A stretch of 64,000 nt of DNA. It comes from Pelomonas baiyunensis (GTDB lineage: Bacteria > Pseudomonadota > Gammaproteobacteria > Burkholderiales > Burkholderiaceae_C). A model generated the notes under the pieces. That model saw only the letters and a list, made by a program, of their open reading frames with translations. It was not told the origin of the DNA and made no database searches. Of the stretch, positions 43,989 to 52,107 are shown one piece after another. Positions within the stretch are counted from its first letter, which is position 1; each line of letters begins with the position of its first letter. The stretch is taken from positions 248,001 to 312,000 of the forward strand of contig NZ_JBIGIB010000002.1 of assembly GCF_043555935.1 (NCBI RefSeq), read 5' to 3'. The translations under genes were made by a program, and so were the position numbers.

Positions 43989-44660
43989 ATGCTCACTTTG
44001 AAGACCGCGGTCGCCCTGGCCGCTGCATGCCTCGCCGGTGCGGCCGGCGCTGCCACCTCCAATGCCTTTGCCAATGGCGGCTTTGAGGCCAACGGCCCCG
44101 GCGGCTGGGTAGCGGCTGGGTGGTTGGATGCAGGCACCGGGGCGCCGGCCACCCGCTCCGCGGACGCTCACAGCGGCCAGTACTCGCTGTTGCTCAGCGT
44201 ACCCAATGGCATCGGCGCTTCCATCGCGATCCAGGATGCCCTGGGTCACGGGGGCATGCCGGCACTGACGGCCGCCAACGTGGGCGACACCCCGTGGCTG
44301 AGCTTCTGGGCGAAAGGCGATGCCAGCACCACGGGCGACGCTTTCGTCACTGTGCGCTACATGGGCGCCAACGGAGTGATTGGCACGGCGCTGAGCCAGA
44401 CGTTCCAGCAGCAGCTCAGCACGTCCAACTGGAAGCAAATCAGCTTTCAAGCGGCGGCCATCCCTGCAGGTGCGACCACGGTTTTCATGGAGATCGGAAC
44501 GCGTGTCGGGCCCATCTTGGACAACCGCCCCAACGCCGTGCTGGTGGACGACCTGAACTTCTCCCTCACCACCGCCCCCGTTCCCGAACCCTCCACCTAC
44601 GCGCTGATGCTGGGCGGCCTGGCCGCCGTGGGCGCCGTGGCCCGTCGCCGTCGTGCTTGA
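43989..44660 (+). CDS. PEP-CTERM protein with carbohydrate-binding-like domain
   Basis: A 223-residue exported protein. Signal peptide 1-20 (GAAGAA), then a beta-sandwich-like domain starting NGGFEANGPGGW with a SGQYSLLLSV segment, typical of CBM4/9-like carbohydrate-binding modules, then the PEP-CTERM signal VPEPSTYALM, a hydrophobic helix and RRRRA. It is the first gene of an operon with a second PEP-CTERM protein and a GH16 enzyme, 18 bases before the next start, so it may hold polysaccharide at the cell surface. Confidence 0.85.
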   Translation: MLTLKTAVALAAACLAGAAGAATSNAFANGGFEANGPGGWVAAGWLDAGTGAPATRSADAHSGQYSLLLSVPNGIGASIAIQDALGHGGMPALTAANVGDTPWLSFWAKGDASTTGDAFVTVRYMGANGVIGTALSQTFQQQLSTSNWKQISFQAAAIPAGATTVFMEIGTRVGPILDNRPNAVLVDDLNFSLTTAPVPEPSTYALMLGGLAAVGAVARRRRA

Positions 44661-44678
44661 CCACCAGGAGACCTTGGC

Positions 44679-45302
44679 ATGAACTTCCCTCTGCTTTCCA
44701 AAACCACCGCCGCCTTGCTGCTGTGCGGCCTGGCCGCGCACGCCAGTGCGGCCGGCTCGGTCGTCATCGACACCTACGGCCCGGGCAATGACGCCAGTGG
44801 CTGGACCTCGCAGTTGAACGCCAGCCAGCGCATCGCCGTGGCGTTCGACCTCAGCGCGGCCACCTCCATCCAGTCCATCCTGTCGTCCATCGACGGCTGG
44901 GGCGGCGTCACGCTGGGCGTGCTGGCCCGCAGCGGCAGCGTGCCGGGCGCCACGCCTTGGTTGCAAAGCGTGCACCTCTCGGACCCGGCGTTCAACACGC
45001 TGCTGACGCCCACCGGTTGGAACCTGGCGGCCGGCAGCTACTGGCTGGTGGCCGCCCCCGACGCGGGGTTTGACGGCACCTGGCAAAGCGGCACCGACAC
45101 GCCGAGCGCAGCCTGGGCCTTCAGCAGCAATGGCAGCTGGCAGGCCGTTACCAGCGGGTTCATCGGCGCTCCGGCCTTGCGCATCACCGTGGCGGCGGCC
45201 GTGCCGGAGCCGTCCACCTACGGCCTGATGCTGGCCGGCGGCCTGCTCGTGGCCGCTGCGGCACGCCGCAAGTCCGCGTCCTCGTCCAACGATCAAGGAT
45301 GA
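44679..45302 (+). CDS. PEP-CTERM extracellular protein
   Basis: A 207-residue exported protein with signal peptide (about 1-24, ASAAG), a beta-rich body (VVIDTYGPGND onward; LAAGSYWLVAAPD), and a C-terminal PEP-CTERM signal VPEPSTYGLM plus hydrophobic helix and ARRK. The body lacks a catalytic motif that I recognise. It is in an operon with the glucanase, whose start overlaps its stop codon, so a role in glucan binding or matrix attachment is likely but unproven. Confidence 0.82.
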   Translation: MNFPLLSKTTAALLLCGLAAHASAAGSVVIDTYGPGNDASGWTSQLNASQRIAVAFDLSAATSIQSILSSIDGWGGVTLGVLARSGSVPGATPWLQSVHLSDPAFNTLLTPTGWNLAAGSYWLVAAPDAGFDGTWQSGTDTPSAAWAFSSNGSWQAVTSGFIGAPALRITVAAAVPEPSTYGLMLAGGLLVAAAARRKSASSSNDQG

Positions 45303-47065
45303 ATCCCATGAAGCTTCAACACCTCGTGGGCGGCCTGTTGCTGGCCGCCACGGCAGCGTCGGCCAGCGTCACCAGCCCGGTCATCGGCCGGCTCCTGTGG
45401 TCCGAAGAGTTCAACGGCCCCAGCCTGGACGGCAGCGTCTGGAACACCTACAACGGCAACGGCTGCCAGATCGGCCTGTGCGGCTACGGCAACCAGGAGC
45501 TGGAGTACTACCACCCCAACAACCTGAGCGTCGTCAACGTGCCGTTCGAGCCCGGCACGCGGGCGCTGGCCATCACGGCCAAGCGCGAGACCATCGGCAG
45601 CAACCTGTTCACGTCCGGCAAGGTCGACACCGCCGGCAAGGTGCAGGTGAAGTACGGCATGGTCGAGATCCGCATGGCCACGCCCAAGGTCGGCGTGGGC
45701 CTGTGGCCTGCGGCCTGGCTGCTGGGCACCAGCCTGCAGCCCTGGCCGCGCAAGGGCGAGATCGACATCATGGAAATGGGCGGCCGCCAGCCGGCCGGCC
45801 TGCCCAGCGTGTCGCCCGATCAGTTCGTGGGCTCCAACGTCATCACCTGGGCGCAAGCCGCTTGCGTGCCCGGCAATGAAAGCTGCGCGGCCTCCACCGC
45901 CTGGCAAACCAAGAACTGGGTCACGCCGTCGCGCTCGTTGGCCAACCGCTTCGTGCTGTACCGCCTGTACTGGACGGACACGCAGATCCGCTTCACCCTG
46001 GTGGACAACGGCCGCGAGCTGGACATGTACAAGGCCCCCATCTCCACGGTGGGTTCCCCAGCGCTGCAAGAGCCGTTCTACCTGCTGATGAACATGGCCG
46101 TGGGCGGCAACTTCACGCCCGCGGCCACGCCCGACCAGATCACCGCGCCGCTGCCAGCCACCATGTACGTGGACTACGTGCGCGTGTACGAGCTGGACGG
46201 CAAGGGCGAGGTGAAGCTGGGCGTGGGCATCACGCAGGAGGTGGGCAAGTTCGGGGTGTTCACCGACAACACGCCGGTCAACAACGGCCAAGCGCTGGGC
46301 AGTTCGGCGGACTTCTACATCTGGAACACCGGCTCCATGGGCGGCGGCAACATCCCAGCGTATGAAGGCTCCAACGTGCTGGCGCTGAACTACTTTGCCC
46401 CCGGGCAGTGGTTCGGCGGTGCCATTGCGTCGCGCCAGGCGCACGACATGAGCGGCTTCCGCAACGGCAGTATCAAGCTCAAGATCAAGGCGCCCGCCAA
46501 CGTCGCGTTCAAGATCGGGATCCTGGACACCTACACCAACCACAGCTGGGTCACCTTCCCGGCCAACACCACCGCCTACGGCTTGGTGCGCAATGGCGAC
46601 TGGGGCACGGCCACGATTCCCGTGTCTGAGATTGCCGGGCCGCTGGTGGCGTTGCAGTCCATGAGCTCGTTGTTCGAGTTCCTGAGCGTGGACGGCGCGG
46701 TGCCAGGCCAGCCCTTCCAGATGGCGTTTGACGACATCGTCTGGGACTCGGGCGTGCCGGGTGTGGCGCCGGTGGCGGTGGCAGCGCCCACGCTGGCCAA
46801 GGCGGCTGCGGTGACGGGCAGCTCGGCCCAAACCGGGGCCAGCACGCTGGAGTTCTCGGTGCCCGCGCGGGGCTGGGCGGATGTTCACTTCAGCGTGAAC
46901 GGCGGCGACACGCAAACCGTGCGCATGCGGGCAGACGGCGCAGTCAGCCGCCACGCGGCTGGTGGCCTCAAGCGGGGTGACGTGGTGGAGTACCGCTTCA
47001 CCGCGTGGGATGCCGCCCGCCAGATGGCGGTGGACTCCGCCCCCAAGACGGTGATCGTGAAGTAA
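45299..47065 (+). CDS. GH16 beta-glucanase with carbohydrate-binding modules
   Basis: A secreted 588-residue glycoside hydrolase. Signal peptide about 1-22 (ATAASA). The GH16 domain (about 28-300) has EEFNGPSLDGSVWN and the catalytic GEIDIMEMGG (nucleophile Glu154, acid/base Glu159), which is typical of laminarinase-type beta-1,3-glucanases. A middle beta-sandwich (about 305-485) resembles a carbohydrate-binding module, and the C-terminal 80 residues (WADVHFSVNGGDTQTVRM) resemble CBM56. ATG 45299 overlaps the preceding stop; ATG 45308 gives an equally good signal. No PEP-CTERM signal of its own, so it is released. Confidence 0.9.
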   Translation: MNPMKLQHLVGGLLLAATAASASVTSPVIGRLLWSEEFNGPSLDGSVWNTYNGNGCQIGLCGYGNQELEYYHPNNLSVVNVPFEPGTRALAITAKRETIGSNLFTSGKVDTAGKVQVKYGMVEIRMATPKVGVGLWPAAWLLGTSLQPWPRKGEIDIMEMGGRQPAGLPSVSPDQFVGSNVITWAQAACVPGNESCAASTAWQTKNWVTPSRSLANRFVLYRLYWTDTQIRFTLVDNGRELDMYKAPISTVGSPALQEPFYLLMNMAVGGNFTPAATPDQITAPLPATMYVDYVRVYELDGKGEVKLGVGITQEVGKFGVFTDNTPVNNGQALGSSADFYIWNTGSMGGGNIPAYEGSNVLALNYFAPGQWFGGAIASRQAHDMSGFRNGSIKLKIKAPANVAFKIGILDTYTNHSWVTFPANTTAYGLVRNGDWGTATIPVSEIAGPLVALQSMSSLFEFLSVDGAVPGQPFQMAFDDIVWDSGVPGVAPVAVAAPTLAKAAAVTGSSAQTGASTLEFSVPARGWADVHFSVNGGDTQTVRMRADGAVSRHAAGGLKRGDVVEYRFTAWDAARQMAVDSAPKTVIVK

Positions 47066-47139
47066 GCCGGACGCCCCGGCCGGGGCTGCGCGGGGTCGCC
47101 ACACGCTTGGGCGTTGGCGATCCCGCAAAATCCAGCCCC

Positions 47140-47811
47140 ATGAACCAAGACCAACTCAAGCAACTCGTGGGCCGCGCCGCGGTCGATTACGTCACTTCCG
47201 GCGAAGTCGTGGGCGTGGGCACCGGCTCCACGGTGGACTGCTTCATCGACGCGCTGGCCGCGGCCATTGCCGAGGGTCGCCTCACGGTGGCGGGCGCCGT
47301 GTCCAGCTCCGAGCGCTCCACGCAGCGGCTGCAAAAGCACGGCATCCGTGTGCTGGACGCGGCCGAAGTGACGGGTCTGACCGTCTACATCGACGGCGCC
47401 GACGAAATCGACGGCCAAGGCCACATGGTCAAGGGCGGCGGCGCCGCGCTCACGCGCGAGAAGATCGTGGCCGACTTGGCCGACCGGTTCGTTTGCATTG
47501 CCGACGCCTCCAAGCTCGTGCAAACGCTGGGCAAGTTCCCGCTGCCGGTGGAAATCATCCCCATGGCCGCCGCGCAGCTGACGCGGCGCTTTGCCACGCT
47601 GGGCGGCACGGCCACGCTGCGTGCGGGCGTGGTGACCGACAACGGCGGCCACATCCTGGACGTGACCGGCCTGTCCATCACCGATCCGGCGGCGTTCGAG
47701 GCTGAAGTGAACCAGTGGCCCGGCGTGGTGACGGTCGGCGTGTTCGCCCGCAACAAGGCGCAGGTCTGCCTGCTGGGTGGCGCTGACGGGGTGCAGACCC
47801 TGACGTTCTGA
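47140..47811 (+). CDS. rpiA: Ribose-5-phosphate isomerase A
   Basis: Interconverts ribose 5-phosphate and ribulose 5-phosphate in the pentose phosphate pathway. The 223-residue protein has GVGTGSTV for phosphate binding, the catalytic D in DGADEID near residue 85, and the GGGAALTREKIV motif near 95. ATG 47140 is a good start. It is unrelated to the preceding glucanase operon; it has 74 bases of separation. Confidence 0.95.
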   Translation: MNQDQLKQLVGRAAVDYVTSGEVVGVGTGSTVDCFIDALAAAIAEGRLTVAGAVSSSERSTQRLQKHGIRVLDAAEVTGLTVYIDGADEIDGQGHMVKGGGAALTREKIVADLADRFVCIADASKLVQTLGKFPLPVEIIPMAAAQLTRRFATLGGTATLRAGVVTDNGGHILDVTGLSITDPAAFEAEVNQWPGVVTVGVFARNKAQVCLLGGADGVQTLTF

Positions 47812-47825
47812 CGCCACCGCGCCGC

Positions 47826-48425
47826 ATGCCGCGCCAGCCGTTCGGGTTCGACGCCGTCAGCCACGAGCGCCACCACTGGTGGCGCAGCGTGCTGTTCAAG
47901 CTGGTGCCTTCGCTTGCGTTGGGTGCCGTGCTGGTGTGGCTGCTGGGCTGGGCCACCGGCGGCCTGCTGGCCGTGCTGGTGACGGTGCGCTTCGTCGGCC
48001 AGGCCTTGGCGCCCGATGTGGTGGCCCTGATCGGCTGGGTGTGGCGGGCCTTGCGCGGCCTGGCCTACCGTCCGGTGCAAGGGCGCTTCTACCAGTTCAA
48101 AGGCCACCGCATTCGCGTGGAAGACGATGCGGTGCTGCGCCAGCGCTGGCTGGCCGTGGACGACCTAGCCACCGCGCTGGGCGCGCCCATCCCCCTGGTG
48201 CTGCTGCGCCGCCGCTGGCCGGAAGGGCTGCACGAACAACGCGACGGCGTGTACGTGCTGGACGACGTGGCCCTGGCCTGGCTGGGCGAGCAGCGCGACG
48301 CCCGCGCCGGCCGGCTGCGGCACTGGGTGGAGCGCGACGTGTGGTACCCGGCGCGCGGCCTGCGCGCCAGCTACACGCAAAAAGAGGCGCCCGCAGGCGC
48401 CCCTTCCGACAACGATCGCGGCTGA
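47826..48425 (+). CDS. Membrane-anchored protein of unknown function
   Basis: A 199-residue protein with a hydrophobic N-terminal region of two helices (about residues 22-70), then a cytoplasmic part with basic and Trp-rich segments (LVLLRRRWPEGLHEQRDG, LVVPY-free). I do not recognise the family. It starts 14 bases after rpiA and may be co-transcribed. Its 3' end carries the minus-strand terminator of the convergent protease gene. Confidence 0.75.
   Translation: MPRQPFGFDAVSHERHHWWRSVLFKLVPSLALGAVLVWLLGWATGGLLAVLVTVRFVGQALAPDVVALIGWVWRALRGLAYRPVQGRFYQFKGHRIRVEDDAVLRQRWLAVDDLATALGAPIPLVLLRRRWPEGLHEQRDGVYVLDDVALAWLGEQRDARAGRLRHWVERDVWYPARGLRASYTQKEAPAGAPSDNDRG
48379..48402 (-). terminator. Rho-independent terminator of the 48433-50040 protease gene
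   Basis: On the minus strand, a six-base stem GGCGCC / GGCGCC with a TGCG loop is followed by TCTTTTT. It lies inside the 3' coding end of the convergent gene, so both constraints act on the same bases. Confidence 0.75.
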
Positions 48426-48432
48426 GGCCGGA

Positions 48433-50040
48433 TCAGTTGCGGCCGACCGCGCTCCAGGCGGCGGCGACCTTGGCCGAGTAGTCGGCACCCAGCGTGGCCG
48501 CCAGTTCCTGCGCTGCGGCAATGGTCGCGGCGCGGGCCTGGGCGTAGGTGGTGCTGCTGGTGAACTTGGTGGTCAGCGCGCGGTACCAGATCTTGGCGGC
48601 GGCGGTGCGGCCAATGCCGGTCAGCGAGCCGCTGCCCGTGGCCACGCGGGTGTTGCCCGCCACGCAGGTCGGGCTGGTGCCGTAGGCGCTGTTGGTGCCT
48701 TCGGCCAGCAGGAAGAAGAAGTGGTTGGCCACGCCGGAGCTGTAGTGCACGTCGAGGTTGCCCACGCCGGAGTACCAGCAGTCGGCCGAGCCGCCGTCGC
48801 TGCTGGGCTTGACCATGCTGCGCAGCGAACCACCGCCCACCATGATCTTCTCGCCGATCAGGTAGTCGCCCGCGTCGCTGGCGTTGGCTGCGTAGAACTC
48901 CACCATGGTGCCGAAGATGTCGGAGGTGGCTTCGTTCAGGCCGCCGGACTCGCCGGAGTAAATCAGGCCGGCGGTGCGGCTGGTCACCCCGTGGGTCATC
49001 TCGTGGCCGGCCACGTCCAGCGCCACCAGGGGCTTGAGCGTCGTGCCGTCGCCGTCGCCGTAGGTCATGCAGAAGCAGCTGTCCGACCAGTAGGCGTTGT
49101 TGTAGTTGCGGCTGTAGTGCACGCGGTTGTAGGCGCCGCGGCCGTCGTTGGCGATGCCGTTGCGGCCGTGCACGTTCTTGTAGTAATCCCAGGTCTTGGC
49201 CGTGCCGTACTGGGCGTCGGCGGCGGCGCTTTGGCTGCTGGTGGTGCTGTTGTTGCCCCAGATGTTGTCGGTGTCGGTCACCACGCTGCCGCCGGACGTG
49301 CCGTTGGCCAGGTTGATGGTGTACGTGTTGCCGCGGCTCGGGTCGCGCAGCTCGTAGCCGCCGGTGACGCTGTTGGTGGTGAGGGCCACGTTGCCGCTGT
49401 ACAGCGTCTTTCCGGTGCCGCTGGCGGCGGCGGTGTGGATGTCGTCCCAGGCGTCGAGTTGGGTGCCGGAGGTGGCGTCAACGATCACGTGCTTCTCGTA
49501 CGGCGTGCCGTCCTTGGCGGTGCCGGACACACGCACTTCCCAGGCCAGGCGGGGCAGGTCGCCGCGCGCCCACACCACTTGCTCGGGCGTGCCTTGAATC
49601 TCGCCACCGGGGAAGGCGTCCACCACCACGCCCACGGCCCGGCTGGACGTGACGCCCACCTTGGCCAGGGCCGCGGCGCTCGCCACGGACGGCAGCATCT
49701 TGGCGCTGCGATGCATGGTGGCCAGGTTGCCGAAACGGTCGGTCTGCACGATCACGTCGGCGCCGATGGCGCGCAGGCCGCCGATGCGGCGGTCCATGTG
49801 CACGTGGCTGGCACCGTCTTCATCCGTCACCACGCGGCGCGTTTCGTAGGTGTGGTCCTTGGCGTCCAGGCTCAGGCCCGGGAATTGGCGCACCAGGCTT
49901 TCAGCTTTGGCGTGTGCGCGCGCCACGGCAGCGGCCGCTTCCGGCAGGTTCTGGGCTTGAACTTCGGCCTGGGCTTGGGCGGCCGTGGCGGCCAGCGAGG
50001 CGAGAGCGAGGACGGTCAGCTTGTGGCTGGTGTTGAACAT
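48433..50040 (-). CDS. Secreted M4 family (thermolysin-like) metalloprotease, copy 1
   Basis: A 535-residue exported zinc endoprotease. Signal peptide 1-26 (AAQAQA), an FTP/PepSY-type prodomain (about 30-200), then the M4 catalytic domain. The zinc site is HEMTH at residues 346-350 with Glu370 in GLNEATSD, and the catalytic His in VHYSSGVANHFF. A Cys pair is in SDSCFCMTYGDG. The gene starts at ATG 50040 with GGAG upstream. A second, highly similar copy (50255-51820) lies immediately upstream on the same strand. Confidence 0.94.
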   Translation of the reverse strand: MFNTSHKLTVLALASLAATAAQAQAEVQAQNLPEAAAAVARAHAKAESLVRQFPGLSLDAKDHTYETRRVVTDEDGASHVHMDRRIGGLRAIGADVIVQTDRFGNLATMHRSAKMLPSVASAAALAKVGVTSSRAVGVVVDAFPGGEIQGTPEQVVWARGDLPRLAWEVRVSGTAKDGTPYEKHVIVDATSGTQLDAWDDIHTAAASGTGKTLYSGNVALTTNSVTGGYELRDPSRGNTYTINLANGTSGGSVVTDTDNIWGNNSTTSSQSAAADAQYGTAKTWDYYKNVHGRNGIANDGRGAYNRVHYSRNYNNAYWSDSCFCMTYGDGDGTTLKPLVALDVAGHEMTHGVTSRTAGLIYSGESGGLNEATSDIFGTMVEFYAANASDAGDYLIGEKIMVGGGSLRSMVKPSSDGGSADCWYSGVGNLDVHYSSGVANHFFFLLAEGTNSAYGTSPTCVAGNTRVATGSGSLTGIGRTAAAKIWYRALTTKFTSSTTYAQARAATIAAAQELAATLGADYSAKVAAAWSAVGRN

Positions 50041-50254
50041 GGTGAACTCCAAAAGAGGATGAGGCGGCCGGCCTACGGCCGCAGCGGCTCGCGCTGCAGG
50101 GTGCGCAGGCGATGCCGGCGAGAACTATGCGAGGCGCAGGTCTGCGCGTGTGAGAGGACTGCCCTGTCACCCAAGCAGGCGACGGGGCACCCCGTGGCGT
50201 TCGACGCCCAGCGGGCGAATGTGCCGCTGGGGCGCCGCTGGGGTCAGGTCTTGC

Positions 50255-51820
50255 TCAGTTGCGGCCCACCGCGCTCCAGGCGGCGGCCACCTGGGCCGAA
50301 TAGTCGGCCGGCAATTGGCCCAGCGTGAACAGCTCCTTGGCGGCGGCCAGCGTGGCGGTGCGGGCGCCGGCGTAGTCGGTGCCGGAGGTCATCTTGGTCG
50401 TCAGTGCGCGGTACCAGATCTTGGCTGCGGCGTCCCGGCCGATGCCGGTCACGCTGCCGGTGCCCGTGGCCACGCGGGTGTTGCCTGCCACGCAGGTGGG
50501 GCTGGCGCCGTAGGCGCTGTTTGTGCCTTCAGCCAACAGGAAGAAGAAGTGGTTGGCCACGCCCGAGCTGTAGTGCACGTCCAGGCTGCCCACGCCGGAG
50601 TACCAGCAGTCGGCCGAGGCGCCGTCGCTGCTGGGCTTGACCATGCTGCGCAGCGAGCCGCCCTTGACCATGATCTTTTCCCCGATCAGGTAGTCACCCG
50701 CGTCGCTCGCGTTGTTGGCGTAGAACTCCACCATGGTGCCGAAGATGTCGGACGTGGCTTCGTTCAGGCCGCCGGATTCGCCGGAGTAGGTGAGGTTGGC
50801 GGTGCGGCTGGTCACGCCGTGGGTCATTTCGTGGCCGGCCACGTCCAGCGACACGAGGGCCTTGAGGCTGGTGCCGTCGCCGTCGCCATAGGTCATGCAG
50901 AAGCAGCTGTCCGACCAATAGGCGTTGGCGTAGCTGCGGCTGTAGTGCACGCGGTTGTAGGCGCCGCGGCCGTCGTTGGCGATGCCGCTGCGGCCGTGCA
51001 CGTTCTTGTAGTAGTCCCAGGTCACGGCAGTGCCGTACTGGGCGTCGGCCGCGGCGCTGGCTGCGTCGCTGGTGGTGTTGTTGCCCCACAGGTTGTCGGC
51101 GTCGGTCATCACGCTGCCGCCCGTCTTGCGGCCGCCCATGTTGATCGTGTAGGTGCCGCCCCGGCTCGGGTCGCGCAGCTCGTAGCCGCCAGTGACGCTG
51201 TTGGTGGTGAGGGCCACGTTGCCGCTGTACAGCGTCTTGCCCGTGCCGGCGGCGGCTGCGGTGTGGATGTCATCCCAGCTGTCCAGCGTGAGGCCGGTGG
51301 TGGCGTCCACGATCACATGCTTCTCGAACGGCGTGCCGTCGGCGGCTTCGCCGGACACGGGCACGTCCCAGGCCAGCGCCGGGGTTTGCTGGCGCGCGTA
51401 GATCATCAGCTCGGGCTTGCCGGCGTCGCCCGCCACGGTGCGCAGTGCGGCCATGGCTGCACGGGCCAGGTTCAGCGCGGGCTTGGTGTCCAGGTCCAGG
51501 CGCCAGCGCAGCGTGTGGTGCATGGCACGCAGGTTGCCGGTGCGGTCGGTTTGCACCACGAGGTCGCCCCCGATCACGCGCAGGCCCGCCACCGTGCGGT
51601 CCAGGCGCACATGGCTGCCGCCGTCCGCGTCCACCACGGCGTCTCGCACGGCGTAGTTGTGGCTGGGGCTGTCCATGCTCAGGCCCGGGAATTGCCGCAC
51701 ATGGGCTTCGGCGCGGCTTTTCAGCTGCGCCACGGCGGCGGCGCGGTCAGACTGGGCGTGGGCGGCGCTCACGGCGAGGCAAGCGCTCAGCACCGTGAGG
51801 CGAAAGGGGGACGCGTTCAT
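50255..51820 (-). CDS. Secreted M4 family (thermolysin-like) metalloprotease, copy 2
   Basis: A 521-residue paralogue of the downstream protease. Signal peptide 1-22 (AAHAQ), a prodomain (about 25-185) much more divergent from copy 1 than the rest, and a near-identical catalytic domain with HEMTH at 330-334 and Glu354. Both copies share the exact SDSCFCMTYGDGDG segment and a C-terminal VAAAWSAVGRN. GAGGAA lies before ATG 51820. Both are probably separately transcribed, since about 210 bases lie between them. Confidence 0.93.
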   Translation of the reverse strand: MNASPFRLTVLSACLAVSAAHAQSDRAAAVAQLKSRAEAHVRQFPGLSMDSPSHNYAVRDAVVDADGGSHVRLDRTVAGLRVIGGDLVVQTDRTGNLRAMHHTLRWRLDLDTKPALNLARAAMAALRTVAGDAGKPELMIYARQQTPALAWDVPVSGEAADGTPFEKHVIVDATTGLTLDSWDDIHTAAAAGTGKTLYSGNVALTTNSVTGGYELRDPSRGGTYTINMGGRKTGGSVMTDADNLWGNNTTSDAASAAADAQYGTAVTWDYYKNVHGRSGIANDGRGAYNRVHYSRSYANAYWSDSCFCMTYGDGDGTSLKALVSLDVAGHEMTHGVTSRTANLTYSGESGGLNEATSDIFGTMVEFYANNASDAGDYLIGEKIMVKGGSLRSMVKPSSDGASADCWYSGVGSLDVHYSSGVANHFFFLLAEGTNSAYGASPTCVAGNTRVATGTGSVTGIGRDAAAKIWYRALTTKMTSGTDYAGARTATLAAAKELFTLGQLPADYSAQVAAAWSAVGRN

Positions 51821-52028
51821 CAGGGTTCCTCGGACTTTGTTATGCGCGGCGGGTCTGCCACGGTGCGCCGGGGATGCGGCGCTGGCGTGACTTTGCGCAC
51901 ACCCCGTCCAGAGGGGGCCTAGGAGCATCCCGCGTTGCCGTCCGCCTGCAACGGCTCAGGGTCGGTGCGGATGTTGCTGTTTGATGAACTTGCGTTACCC
52001 GTGCTTGAAGCGCAACGCCATCCCCAGA

Positions 52029-52054
52029 AACAAAACAGCCGGGCAGGGCCCGGC
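52029..52054 (-). terminator. Rho-independent terminator after the MCP gene
   Basis: On the minus strand, a seven-base stem GCCGGGC / GCCCGGC with a CCT loop is followed by TGTTTTGTTT. It closes the 52108-53433 gene. Confidence 0.85.
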
Positions 52055-52107
52055 CGGTGTCACGGCGCCCGGCGTGTGGGGCGCGGTGCGCGCGGTCAAA
52101 ACGTTTC

